This document shows positions 17,882 through 25,766 of a DNA stretch of 64,000 nt, piece by piece. The notes beneath the pieces were generated by a model that was not told the origin of the DNA, did not search any database, and worked only from the letters and a program-made list of their open reading frames with translations. The DNA comes from UBA8190 sp003453695. Lineage in GTDB: Bacteria > Actinomycetota > Acidimicrobiia > Acidimicrobiales > UBA8190. The DNA lies in NCBI GenBank assembly GCA_036796975.1, contig DAIRBY010000002.1, positions 1 to 64,000 on the forward strand. Reading direction: 5' to 3'. A program made the position numbers and the translations under genes. Numbering within the stretch: the stretch's first letter is position 1; every line of letters starts with the position of its first letter.

Positions 17882-18649
17882 ATGGAACTCGATGGTGTCT
17901 CAGCTCTGATCACTGGCGGCGCGTCCGGGCTCGGTGCCGGCACCGTGCGGAAGTTGTGTGGCCTGGGCGTGCGCTGCACGATCTTCGACCGCAACGAGGC
18001 CGGCGCCAAGCAGCTGGCCGACGAGGTGGGCACCGGCGCCGACTACGTCGCCGGTGACGTGACCAATCCCGACGACTGCCAGCGCGCCGTGGACCAGGCC
18101 GCCGGCAATGCCTCGCTCCGCATCGCCGTCAACTGCGCCGGCACCGGATGGGTGGGCCGGGTCATCAACCGGGACAACTCGCCGCATGACCTCGGCGCCT
18201 TCAAATTCATCATGGAGCTCAACATCGTGGGCACGTTCAACGTGATGACCCGGGCCGCGTCGGTGATGGCAGGCACCGAGCCCGGGCCCGACGGCGAGCG
18301 GGGGGTGATCGTCAACACCGCCTCGGTGGCCGCCTTCGACGGCCAGATCGGCCAGCTGGCGTACTCCGCCTCCAAGGGAGCCGTGGTGGGCATGACCCTG
18401 CCGGCTGCCCGCGACCTGGCCTCGGTGGGGATCCGGGTGATGACCATCGCTCCCGGGCTCTTCGACACGCCCCTGCTCGGCATGCTCCCCCAGGAGCAGC
18501 GCGACGCCCTGGGCCAGTCGGTGTTGTTCCCCAAGCGCTTGGGCCAGCCCGAGCAGTACGGCGAGCTGGTCGCCGACATCGCCCGCAACAGCTATCTGAA
18601 CGGGGAGGTCATCCGTCTCGACGGCGGCATTCGGATGCCGCCCAAGTAA
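17882..18649 (+). CDS. SDR dehydrogenase, 3-hydroxyacyl-CoA dehydrogenase type II (HSD10-like)
   Basis: This 255-residue short-chain dehydrogenase has the NAD-binding GGASGLGAG near the N-terminus. The catalytic Ser lies in VNTASVAAFDGQIGQ, followed by the YSASK motif. The later segment APGLFDTPLLGMLP, and the closing GEVIRLDGGIRMPP, are characteristic of the HSD10-like 3-hydroxyacyl-CoA dehydrogenase group. That group oxidises 3-hydroxyacyl-CoAs in fatty-acid or branched-chain catabolism. This fits the two acyl-CoA dehydrogenases elsewhere in the window. Substrate is inferred from the family. Confidence 0.82.
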   Translation: MELDGVSALITGGASGLGAGTVRKLCGLGVRCTIFDRNEAGAKQLADEVGTGADYVAGDVTNPDDCQRAVDQAAGNASLRIAVNCAGTGWVGRVINRDNSPHDLGAFKFIMELNIVGTFNVMTRAASVMAGTEPGPDGERGVIVNTASVAAFDGQIGQLAYSASKGAVVGMTLPAARDLASVGIRVMTIAPGLFDTPLLGMLPQEQRDALGQSVLFPKRLGQPEQYGELVADIARNSYLNGEVIRLDGGIRMPPK

Positions 18650-18661
18650 CCCGGGCGTCCG

Positions 18662-19093
18662 GTGGCCGACTGGACGGTGGAGGAGGCCCGGGCCTACCTG
18701 CCTCGGCTTCGTCTTCTGCTTCGACTCCTGCGTCGCAGTGTGGCGGTGTCGGCCCGCGCCCGCAGCAACGGGCACGGAAGCGCCCCGGAAGTCGGCGACG
18801 AAGAGGAGTCAGAGGAGGTCGCCGGCTCCGCTGAGGCCGTCGTGGATCCCGAGCCCGATGAAGCGGCCACCCTGCGCGGCGTCGGCCCGGCTGAAGCGCT
18901 CGCCGAGCTGGAGGAGCGCGGCGTCGTCCTGCGAGACCTAGAACGAGGTCTCGTGGACTTCCCCAGTCGCCACGCCAGCGGCCGAGAGGTGCTCTTGTGC
19001 TGGCAGCTGGGTGAACCCGATCTGGCGTGGTGGCACCTTCCCGAGGACGGTTTCGCCGGCCGCCGCCCGCTCCCCGTCCCGCCGCAGATCTGA
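18662..19093 (+). CDS. DUF2203 family protein
   Basis: This 143-residue protein begins with TVEEARAYLPRLRLLLRLL and ends with a conserved block: RGVVLRDLERGLVDFPS, then REVLLCWQLGEPDLAWWHLPEDGFAGR. This is the typical DUF2203 C-terminus. An acidic low-complexity insert of about 45 residues separates the two parts. No function is known for the family. The GTG start is 12 bases after the SDR stop, so the two are probably one transcript. Confidence 0.75.
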   Translation: MADWTVEEARAYLPRLRLLLRLLRRSVAVSARARSNGHGSAPEVGDEEESEEVAGSAEAVVDPEPDEAATLRGVGPAEALAELEERGVVLRDLERGLVDFPSRHASGREVLLCWQLGEPDLAWWHLPEDGFAGRRPLPVPPQI

Positions 19094-19198
19094 ACTGTCG
19101 ACGCCCCGAACCTCGGCGAAGAGGCCAGGACCGCGGCGACTTCAAGACGCCGGTGGGGCAGTCCGCCGCCGTTAGGCTGGGCTCGGAGCCCCACGGAG

Positions 19199-20623
19199 GT
19201 GATTTCGACGCCCGACGACGCTGACTTCGACATCGTGGTGATCGGGGGTGGGCCGGGCGGCTATGCCACCGCCCTCTATGCCGCGTCGGCCGGCCTGTCG
19301 GTGGCCGTCGTCGAGAAGGAGAAGGTGGGCGGGACCTGCCTCCATCGCGGCTGCATCCCTGCCAAAGAGTTCCTCGAGACGGCCGAGATCTACCGCACCG
19401 TGGCGGGCGCCAAGGAGTTCGGCGTCAACGCCGGCCAGCCCACCGTCGACTTCGCCACGAGCCAGGGCCGCAAGCAGAAGGTGGTCGACCAGCTGTTCCG
19501 GGGCCTGGCCGGACTCATGAAGGGCCGCGGCATCACGGTCTACCAAGGAACGGGGACGCTGCTTCCGGGCCGGAAGGTGCACATCGAAGCCAGCCCCGGT
19601 GCCGAGGCACCCAGTGAGATCTCGGGCGCCGACGTGGTGCTGGCATCGGGGTCGGTGCCGCGCACCATCCCCGGTTTCGAAGTCGACGGACGACTGGTGA
19701 TGACATCGGACGAGGTGCTCGACATGACCGAGCTGCCCCGGTCGGTGGCGGTGATCGGTGGCGGCGCCATCGGGTGTGAGTTCGCCTCGATGTTCGCCGA
19801 CCTGGGAACCCAGGTCACGATCCTCGAGGTCCTGCCCACGTTGCTGGCCGGCTGCGACGAGGAAGTGGTCGCCGTCGTGAACCGCTCCTTCCGCAAGCGG
19901 GGCATCACGGTCCACACCGGGGTCAGCGTCACCGGGCACACCCCGAACGGCAACGGCACCACGGTCGCCTTCGGGGAAGGGCAAACCGTGGCCGTCGACG
20001 CCGTCGTCCTCTCCGTGGGTCGTCGCCCGCTCACCGACGGACTGCTCGGTGACGGCGCCGGTGTCGCCGTCGACGAGCGGGGTTTCGTAGTCGTCGACGA
20101 GCTCATGCGAACCAACGTGGACGGGGTGTACGCGGTGGGTGACCTGGTGAACACCCCTCAGCTCGCTCATGTCGGGTTCGCCGAGGGCATCGTCGTCGTG
20201 AAGACGATCCTCGGCGAGCACGCCCTGCCCGTGGATTACAGCCGTGTGCCGTGGTGCATCTACTGCAGCCCGGAGGTGGCCTTCGCCGGATTCACCGAGC
20301 AGGCGGCCCGGGAGGCCGGTCTCGACGTCGTGGTGAAGAAGGACCCCTTCGGCGGCAACAGCCGGGCCCGCATCCTGGGCGACACGGACGGCCTGGTGAA
20401 GGTAGTGGCGGAACGCCAAGCGGACGGGAGGACAGGGCGCATTCTCGGCGTGCACATGGTGGGCCCCTGGGTGACCGAACTGCTCGGCCCGGGCTACCTG
20501 GCCGTCAATTGGGAGGCGAGCCCCGAGGAAGTGGGTCAGTTCATCCAGCCGCATCCCACCCTTTCCGAGGCTTTCGGCGAGACGGTGCTGGCGCTCACAG
20601 GCAGGGGGTTGCACGTTGGCTGA
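19199..20623 (+). CDS. lpdA: Dihydrolipoamide dehydrogenase (E3)
   Basis: E3 reoxidises the dihydrolipoyl arm of 2-oxo-acid dehydrogenases with FAD and NAD. The 474-residue protein has GGGPGGYATALYA near residue 18 for FAD, the redox disulfide GTCLHRGCIPAK, a second Rossmann fold VIGGGAIGCEFASMF, the FAD segment VYAVGDLVN, and the C-terminal catalytic HPTLSEAF (His and Glu). The GTG at 19199 is the best start; TAGGCT at 19173-19178 gives a short leader. Its stop overlaps the TTG start of the E2 gene, coupling E3 and E2. Confidence 0.92.
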   Translation: MISTPDDADFDIVVIGGGPGGYATALYAASAGLSVAVVEKEKVGGTCLHRGCIPAKEFLETAEIYRTVAGAKEFGVNAGQPTVDFATSQGRKQKVVDQLFRGLAGLMKGRGITVYQGTGTLLPGRKVHIEASPGAEAPSEISGADVVLASGSVPRTIPGFEVDGRLVMTSDEVLDMTELPRSVAVIGGGAIGCEFASMFADLGTQVTILEVLPTLLAGCDEEVVAVVNRSFRKRGITVHTGVSVTGHTPNGNGTTVAFGEGQTVAVDAVVLSVGRRPLTDGLLGDGAGVAVDERGFVVVDELMRTNVDGVYAVGDLVNTPQLAHVGFAEGIVVVKTILGEHALPVDYSRVPWCIYCSPEVAFAGFTEQAAREAGLDVVVKKDPFGGNSRARILGDTDGLVKVVAERQADGRTGRILGVHMVGPWVTELLGPGYLAVNWEASPEEVGQFIQPHPTLSEAFGETVLALTGRGLHVG

Positions 20624-22133
20624 CGTGGTGATGCCGCAGCTGGGCGAGACCGTCACCGAGGGAACGGTGACCAAGTGGCTCAAAGCCGTGGGCGAAGCCG
20701 TGGAGCGGGACGAACCGCTGTTCGAGGTGTCCACCGACAAGGTGGACTCGGAGGTCCCCTCACCTGCCTCGGGCGTCTTGTCGCAGATCGTCGTCCCCGA
20801 GGGCGACACCGTGGACGTCGGCACCGTCGTGGCCGTGGTCTCGGACGACGGCTCAGGAGCGGCGTCGACCGGCACTAGGCCGGCCGCGGCGCCCGTGCAG
20901 GATTCGGTGGCCCCGTCCCCGGCACCTTCGCCACCCCCGGCGTCCGCCCCAGGGCCGGCTCCGTCCGCCCCACCGGCTCCTCCAACGGCACCCGCACCCG
21001 CACCGCCGCCTGAGCCGCAGGCGGCAGAAAGCCCGCCACCAGCTGCCCCGGCACCCCCCGCCGCATCCCAGACCCCTCAGCCTGTACCGGCGTCAGCAGG
21101 GCCTTCTGCCCCAGCGGAGCCGGCACCTCAGCCGTCGGCTGCGCCGCCTGCCGATGGCGCCGCCGGACGGGGGAACCGGATCCTCTCTCCGGTTGTTCGC
21201 CGACTCCTCGACGAGAACGGGATCGACCCTGCCGACGTGCCGGGCACCGGGTTGGGGGGCCGCATCACCCGTGCCGATGTGCTCGGGGTGATCGACACCC
21301 GCCGGGCCGGCGGAGTCCCGGCCGCCGGGGCCGTGCGAGGTGCGCCCCGCCCCGCCCCTGCGGTTGCCGGTGCTCCCGCCACGGCTCCGGCCCCGGCTGG
21401 GGCACCTGCAGCCCGAGCGGGAACCGACGAGGTCATCCCCTTCACGAACATCCGGCGCCGTACTGCCGAGCACATGGTCCGGTCGAAGGCGACGTCGGCG
21501 CACACCCTGGTCGTGGTCGAAGCCGACTACGAGAGGGTGGAGCAGGTCCGTCGCTCCATGGGGCCCGCCTTCAGGGAGGAGGAAGGCTTCTCGCTCACCT
21601 ACCTGCCCTTCGTGGCCCGGGCCACGGTGGAGGCGCTGCGCGAGTGGCCCGATCTCAATGCTTCGGTCGGTGACGACGCCCTGATCGTCCACCACCAGAT
21701 CAACCTGGGCGTCGCCGTGGACCTCGACCACCGCGGGCTCATCGTGCCCGTCGTGCCACGCGCCGAGGAGCTGACCCTGCGGGGGATCGCCCGGCGCATT
21801 CGCGAACTGGCCGACCGGGCCCGCACCAAGAAGCTGAGTGCCGACGACATCGCCGGCGGGACCTTCTCGATCACGAACGCCGGGCCCTACGGCACGTTCC
21901 TCACGTCGCCGATCATCAACCAGCCGCAGATCGCCATCCTCTCGACCGATGGTGTGAAGCGGCGTCCCACGGTCGTGACGGCCGAGGACGGCACCGAGGC
22001 CATCGCCATCCACTCGATGGGCCTCTTGTGCCTGGCCTGGGACCACCGGGCCGTGGACGGCGCCTATGCAGCGGCGTTCGTCCACCGGGTGGCCGAGCTG
22101 CTGGACAGCCACGACTGGGCTGCCGAGCTGTAG
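20616..22133 (+). CDS. 2-oxo-acid dehydrogenase E2, dihydrolipoamide acyltransferase
   Basis: E2 is the core of a 2-oxo-acid dehydrogenase complex. In 505 residues it has one N-terminal lipoyl domain with Lys42 in TDKVDSE. A Pro/Ala linker of about 100 residues follows, then a peripheral subunit-binding domain around SPVVRRLLDENGIDPADV and a second Pro/Ala linker. The catalytic domain ends with His477-x3-Asp481-Gly in DHRAVDG. It starts with a TTG inside the lpdA end. Position just before lipB-lipA matches the mycobacterial dlaT-lipB-lipA order. Whether it serves pyruvate, 2-oxoglutarate or branched substrates is unclear. Confidence 0.9.
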   Translation: MADVVMPQLGETVTEGTVTKWLKAVGEAVERDEPLFEVSTDKVDSEVPSPASGVLSQIVVPEGDTVDVGTVVAVVSDDGSGAASTGTRPAAAPVQDSVAPSPAPSPPPASAPGPAPSAPPAPPTAPAPAPPPEPQAAESPPPAAPAPPAASQTPQPVPASAGPSAPAEPAPQPSAAPPADGAAGRGNRILSPVVRRLLDENGIDPADVPGTGLGGRITRADVLGVIDTRRAGGVPAAGAVRGAPRPAPAVAGAPATAPAPAGAPAARAGTDEVIPFTNIRRRTAEHMVRSKATSAHTLVVVEADYERVEQVRRSMGPAFREEEGFSLTYLPFVARATVEALREWPDLNASVGDDALIVHHQINLGVAVDLDHRGLIVPVVPRAEELTLRGIARRIRELADRARTKKLSADDIAGGTFSITNAGPYGTFLTSPIINQPQIAILSTDGVKRRPTVVTAEDGTEAIAIHSMGLLCLAWDHRAVDGAYAAAFVHRVAELLDSHDWAAEL

Positions 22134-22144
22134 AACCTCCGGAC

Positions 22145-23782
22145 GTGCTGCGAATTCGCTGCCTGGGCCGGGTTTCGTTCGCCGAGGCCCACGCTCTCCA
22201 GTCGGCCCTGCACGGCGGCACCGAAGACGACTACCTGCTCCTGGTGGAGCACCCCCACGTCTTCACTCTGGGGGTGCGCGGCGACCCTGCGCACATCCTC
22301 GTGGACCCATCTTCGGTGGGTGCCGAGGTGGTCGAAACCGACCGGGGGGGAGACGTCACCTACCACGGACCCGGCCAGCTGGTCGTCTATCCGGTCGTGC
22401 AGGTCCCCGCCTCGTCGGGGTCGGTGCCGCGCCACGTGGCGGCTGTCGAACAGGTCGCCATCGACGCCCTGTCGGACCTCGGGATCCGCGCCGGGCGCCT
22501 GGCGCAGTACCCCGGGGTCTGGGTGGACCCCGAGGGGCCCTCGCCGCGCAAGATCGCCGCCGTCGGGGTGCGGGTGACCCGCGGGCGCTCGATGCACGGG
22601 CTCGCCCTCAACGTCGATCCCGACCTCACATGGTTCCGCCGCATCGTCCCCTGTGGCATCACCGACAAAGCGGTGACCTCGCTTCGGGCCGAAGGCTGTC
22701 AGGCATCAATGGCGGAGGTCACCGAGGCTGTCATCGGGGCGGCCAGGCGCCAGTGGTCGCCGGCGGCCGAACCGGATCGACAGCCGGCGTCCCAGCCGGA
22801 CCAGCAGGAGGGCGCGCTGCCCGTCGGCCAGCGCGCTCCGGGCGCTTCGCTGCGGCACCGCCTTCGCCAAGCCGGGGTCGATCCCGACGGCGGGCAGTCC
22901 GTGCGTGCCCGCAAGCCGCCGTGGCTCCGGGTGCCGGTCCGGATGGGGGCGGACTTCCACGCACTGCGACGGACGGTGCGCGAGCTCGACCTGGTCACCG
23001 TGTGCGAGGAGGCCGGGTGCCCGAACATCTTCGAGTGCTGGGCGGACGGAACGGCGACGTTCATGATCAACGGCGACCGCTGCACGCGGGCCTGCGGCTT
23101 CTGCTTGGTGGACACCCGTAAGCCTCTTCCGCTCGACGGGGGCGAGGCCGAACGTGTGGCGGCCGCCGTGACGCGCTTCGGGCTGGCCCATGCCGTCATC
23201 ACCGCCGTGGCTCGCGACGCCCTCCCTGACGGCGGAGCCGGATCTTTCGCCGCTGTCGTCGCCGCCATCCGATGTCAGTCCCCCGGCACCGCAGTCGAGC
23301 TGCTCATCCCCGACTGCAAGGGCGACGCCGGGGCACTGGGCGTCATCTTCGACTCCCGACCCGATGTGCTCAACCACAACCTCGAGACGGTGGCCCGGCT
23401 GCAGCGCGCCGTTCGCCCGTCTGCCGGATACGCCCGCAGCCTCGCCGTGCTGGCCCGGGCCAAAGCGGCGGGGCTCACCACCAAGTCGGGCCTGATCCTC
23501 GGCATGGGCGAGAGCGAGGACGAGGTGGTTTCGGCCTTGGCCGACCTGGCCGCCGTGGGAGTGGACATCGTGACCATGGGCCAGTACCTGCGTCCGTCTG
23601 CGGCCCACGCCCCCGTGACCCGTTGGTGGACTCCGGAAGAATTCGACGCGCTGGCCGGCCGCGCGCGCGCCATGGGATTCGCCCACGTACAGGCCTCACC
23701 GCTCACTCGGTCCAGCTATCACGCCCGGGCCGCCGCCTCGGCGGCCGGTGCCGACGCGTTGGTGACGGCGACCTGCCCGTGA
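22145..23782 (+). CDS. lipBA: Fused octanoyltransferase-lipoyl synthase (LipB-LipA)
   Basis: One 545-residue reading frame encodes both steps of lipoate assembly. Residues 1-205 are LipB, which moves octanoyl from acyl carrier protein to the E2 lysine: GDVTYHGPGQ at 69-78, catalytic Lys136 and Cys170 (PCGIT). Residues 255-545 are LipA, which inserts sulfur: auxiliary cluster cysteines 287, 292, 298, radical SAM cysteines 313, 317, 320 and the RSSY motif at 522-525. A Gln/Pro/Ala-rich linker of about 50 residues joins them with no stop. An internal GTG near 22901 could start a separate LipA. It lies directly after the E2 gene. Confidence 0.88.
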   Translation: MLRIRCLGRVSFAEAHALQSALHGGTEDDYLLLVEHPHVFTLGVRGDPAHILVDPSSVGAEVVETDRGGDVTYHGPGQLVVYPVVQVPASSGSVPRHVAAVEQVAIDALSDLGIRAGRLAQYPGVWVDPEGPSPRKIAAVGVRVTRGRSMHGLALNVDPDLTWFRRIVPCGITDKAVTSLRAEGCQASMAEVTEAVIGAARRQWSPAAEPDRQPASQPDQQEGALPVGQRAPGASLRHRLRQAGVDPDGGQSVRARKPPWLRVPVRMGADFHALRRTVRELDLVTVCEEAGCPNIFECWADGTATFMINGDRCTRACGFCLVDTRKPLPLDGGEAERVAAAVTRFGLAHAVITAVARDALPDGGAGSFAAVVAAIRCQSPGTAVELLIPDCKGDAGALGVIFDSRPDVLNHNLETVARLQRAVRPSAGYARSLAVLARAKAAGLTTKSGLILGMGESEDEVVSALADLAAVGVDIVTMGQYLRPSAAHAPVTRWWTPEEFDALAGRARAMGFAHVQASPLTRSSYHARAAASAAGADALVTATCP

Positions 23783-23795
23783 CGGCGACCTGCCC
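23762..23795. repeat. 17-bp tandem duplication at the lipBA stop codon
   Basis: A 17-base unit beginning GTGACGGCGACC occurs at 23762-23778 and 23779-23795, and a third partial copy (GTGACGGC) starts the next gene at 23796. The lipBA stop TGA falls at 23780-23782. Without the duplication the next gene's GTG would overlap that stop as GTGA. Confidence 0.8.
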
Positions 23796-24950
23796 GTGAC
23801 GGCCGCCCAGATGGACGGCGACACCGTCCGCCACGCCCGCGCCGCTCGGCTGGAGCGGGTGCGCCGGCGCATGGAGGAGCTCGAGGTCGACGCCCTGTTG
23901 CTCTCCCACGGCGCGGAGCTGCCCTGGCTCACCGGCTACCGGGCCATGCCTCTCGAGCGGCTCACCCTGCTCGTCGTCCGCCCCGAAGGTGAGGTGGTGC
24001 TGCTCGTCCCCGCCCTGGAAGCACCGCGGCTTCCGCTCATGGGCATCGACGTGTCGGTGCGCCCCTGGAGCGACACCGAGGATCCCATCGAGCTGGCATC
24101 GGCTCTCCTGCCCGACGCGCCCGGTTCTCGGCTGGCCCTGTCCGATCGGGCCTGGGCTGCAACCCTGATCGGGCTGCAGCAGGAGCTGCCCGAGGCGACC
24201 TTTCTGAGCGCCTCCACCGTGACGGCGCCGCTTCGTGCCGTGAAGGACCACGCCGAGGTGGCGGCGCTGCGCCTGGCGGCGGAAGCCGCCGACCGGGTGG
24301 CCGGCGCCCTGCAGGCGGGCGAGATCGCGCTGGTCGGCCGGACCGAGCGCGAGGTGTCGCGCCACATCGCCGAGCGTTTGCTCGCTGAGGGCCACCGCCA
24401 CGTCAACTTCGCCATCGTGGGCAGCGGGCCGAACGGGGCAAGTCCCCACCACGACGCCGGAGAACGCCGCATCGGCCGCAACGAGGTCGTCGTATGCGAC
24501 TTCGGTGGTGAGCTCGTCGCACCTTGGGAGGACGTGGGCTACTGCTCGGACATCACTCGCACGGTGGTGACCGGCGATCCCGGAGACGAGGTGCGCCGCT
24601 GCTACGAGGTGCTCCGCCTCGCCCAGGCCAGTGCTGTCGCCGCGGCATGCGCCGGCATCGCCGCCGAGGACGTCGACGCCGCCGCCCGCGACGTCATTGC
24701 CGCTGCCGGGCTCGGGGAACGGTTCATCCACCGAACCGGCCACGGTATCGGCATCGACGAGCACGAAGACCCGTACGTGGTGGCGGGGAACCGCACGGCG
24801 TTGGTCGAGGGGCACGCCTTCTCGGTAGAGCCGGGCATCTACCTCCCTGGCCGCTTCGGCATGCGGCTCGAAGACATCGTGGTGGTCGGGCCAGAAGGCC
24901 CCGAGCCTTTGAACCGCGTCGACCACGACCTCGTCGTCGTCGACGCCTGA
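23796..24950 (+). CDS. M24 family metallopeptidase, Xaa-Pro peptidase type
   Basis: This 384-residue protein has a creatinase-type N-terminal domain (to about residue 150) and a pita-bread metallopeptidase domain. Metal ligands are visible in VVCDFGGEL and CSDITRTVV (two Asp), RTGHGIGI (His), FSVEPGIY (Glu) and MRLEDIVVV (Glu). It would cleave X-Pro bonds at the N-terminus of peptides in the cytoplasm. The GTG start follows the lipBA stop by 13 bases, so it is in the same operon, although no role in lipoate metabolism is known. Confidence 0.87.
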   Translation: MTAAQMDGDTVRHARAARLERVRRRMEELEVDALLLSHGAELPWLTGYRAMPLERLTLLVVRPEGEVVLLVPALEAPRLPLMGIDVSVRPWSDTEDPIELASALLPDAPGSRLALSDRAWAATLIGLQQELPEATFLSASTVTAPLRAVKDHAEVAALRLAAEAADRVAGALQAGEIALVGRTEREVSRHIAERLLAEGHRHVNFAIVGSGPNGASPHHDAGERRIGRNEVVVCDFGGELVAPWEDVGYCSDITRTVVTGDPGDEVRRCYEVLRLAQASAVAAACAGIAAEDVDAAARDVIAAAGLGERFIHRTGHGIGIDEHEDPYVVAGNRTALVEGHAFSVEPGIYLPGRFGMRLEDIVVVGPEGPEPLNRVDHDLVVVDA

Positions 24951-25008
24951 GCGGGGCGATCAGCGCCGTGACCGGGCCGACCTCGTCGAGACGGCGGGAG
25001 GTTGAGCG

Positions 25009-25737
25009 GTGGACCTAGGCCTGCGGGGAAGGGTGGCCCTGGTCACGGCGTCGTCGGCGGGGCTGGGCCGAGCGGCCGCCGCCTCCCTGGCGGCGGAGGG
25101 GGCCAAGCTCGCCATCGTTGCCCGCGGCCCCGCGCGCCTCGAGGAGACGGCGGAGTCGCTGCGCGCAGGCGGCACCGAGGTGCTTTCCATTGCCGGCGAC
25201 GTGACCGATCCGGACATGCCGGCCCGCCTGGTCGATGCCACCGTCGAGCGCTTCGGTCGGCTCGACGTTCTCGTGGCCAACGCCGGCGGCCCGCCCCGGG
25301 GCCGCGCCTCGGAGGTGGACGACGAAGCCATCCGGGCCGCCGTCGAGGCGAACATGTTGACGTCGGTACGCCTCGTGCGTTCGGCTCTTCCCCACATGCG
25401 CGCCGCCCGATGGGGGCGGATCTGCTGCGTCACCTCCTATTCGGTGCTGAAGCCCATTCCCACGTTGGCCCTGTCCAATCTGGCCCGCGCCGGGCTGTGG
25501 GCATGGGCCCGCACGGCTGCCGCTGACCTGGCGGCAGAAGGATCCGGCGTGACGCTCAACTTGGTGTGTCCGGGGACCCACGCCACCCAGCGGACCATCG
25601 ACCTCGGTGGTGCCGACGGGCCCATGGGCGATCCCGGCGACTTCGGCAAGGTGGTGGCCTTCTTGTGCTCGGAGCCGGTCGGCTTCGTGAACGGCTCTGC
25701 CGTGGCCGTCGACGGGGGAGCAAGCGCAGCCGGCTGA
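25009..25737 (+). CDS. SDR-family oxidoreductase with altered active site
   Basis: This 242-residue protein has the SDR cofactor motif TASSAGLG, the NAGGPP segment and a C-terminal FVNGSAVAVDGG strand, so the fold is clear. The catalytic Ser is present at residue 143, but the expected Tyr-x3-Lys thirteen residues later reads SNLAR, giving Ser156 and Arg160. A subgroup of SDRs with this SN-x2-R pattern is, to my knowledge, widespread, so the change is probably old and functional but with different chemistry. A GGGAGG site precedes the GTG start. It follows the M24 gene by 58 bases. Confidence 0.75.
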   Translation: MDLGLRGRVALVTASSAGLGRAAAASLAAEGAKLAIVARGPARLEETAESLRAGGTEVLSIAGDVTDPDMPARLVDATVERFGRLDVLVANAGGPPRGRASEVDDEAIRAAVEANMLTSVRLVRSALPHMRAARWGRICCVTSYSVLKPIPTLALSNLARAGLWAWARTAAADLAAEGSGVTLNLVCPGTHATQRTIDLGGADGPMGDPGDFGKVVAFLCSEPVGFVNGSAVAVDGGASAAG

Positions 25738-25740
25738 GCG

Positions 25741-25766
25741 CGTCGCCGCCTGCCTGTCAGGCGACG
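25741..25766. terminator. Possible bidirectional hairpin terminator
   Basis: CGTCGCC and GGCGACG form a seven-base stem around a 12-base loop between the convergent SDR and metH genes, overlapping the metH stop. There is no T tract, so support is weak. Confidence 0.3.
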
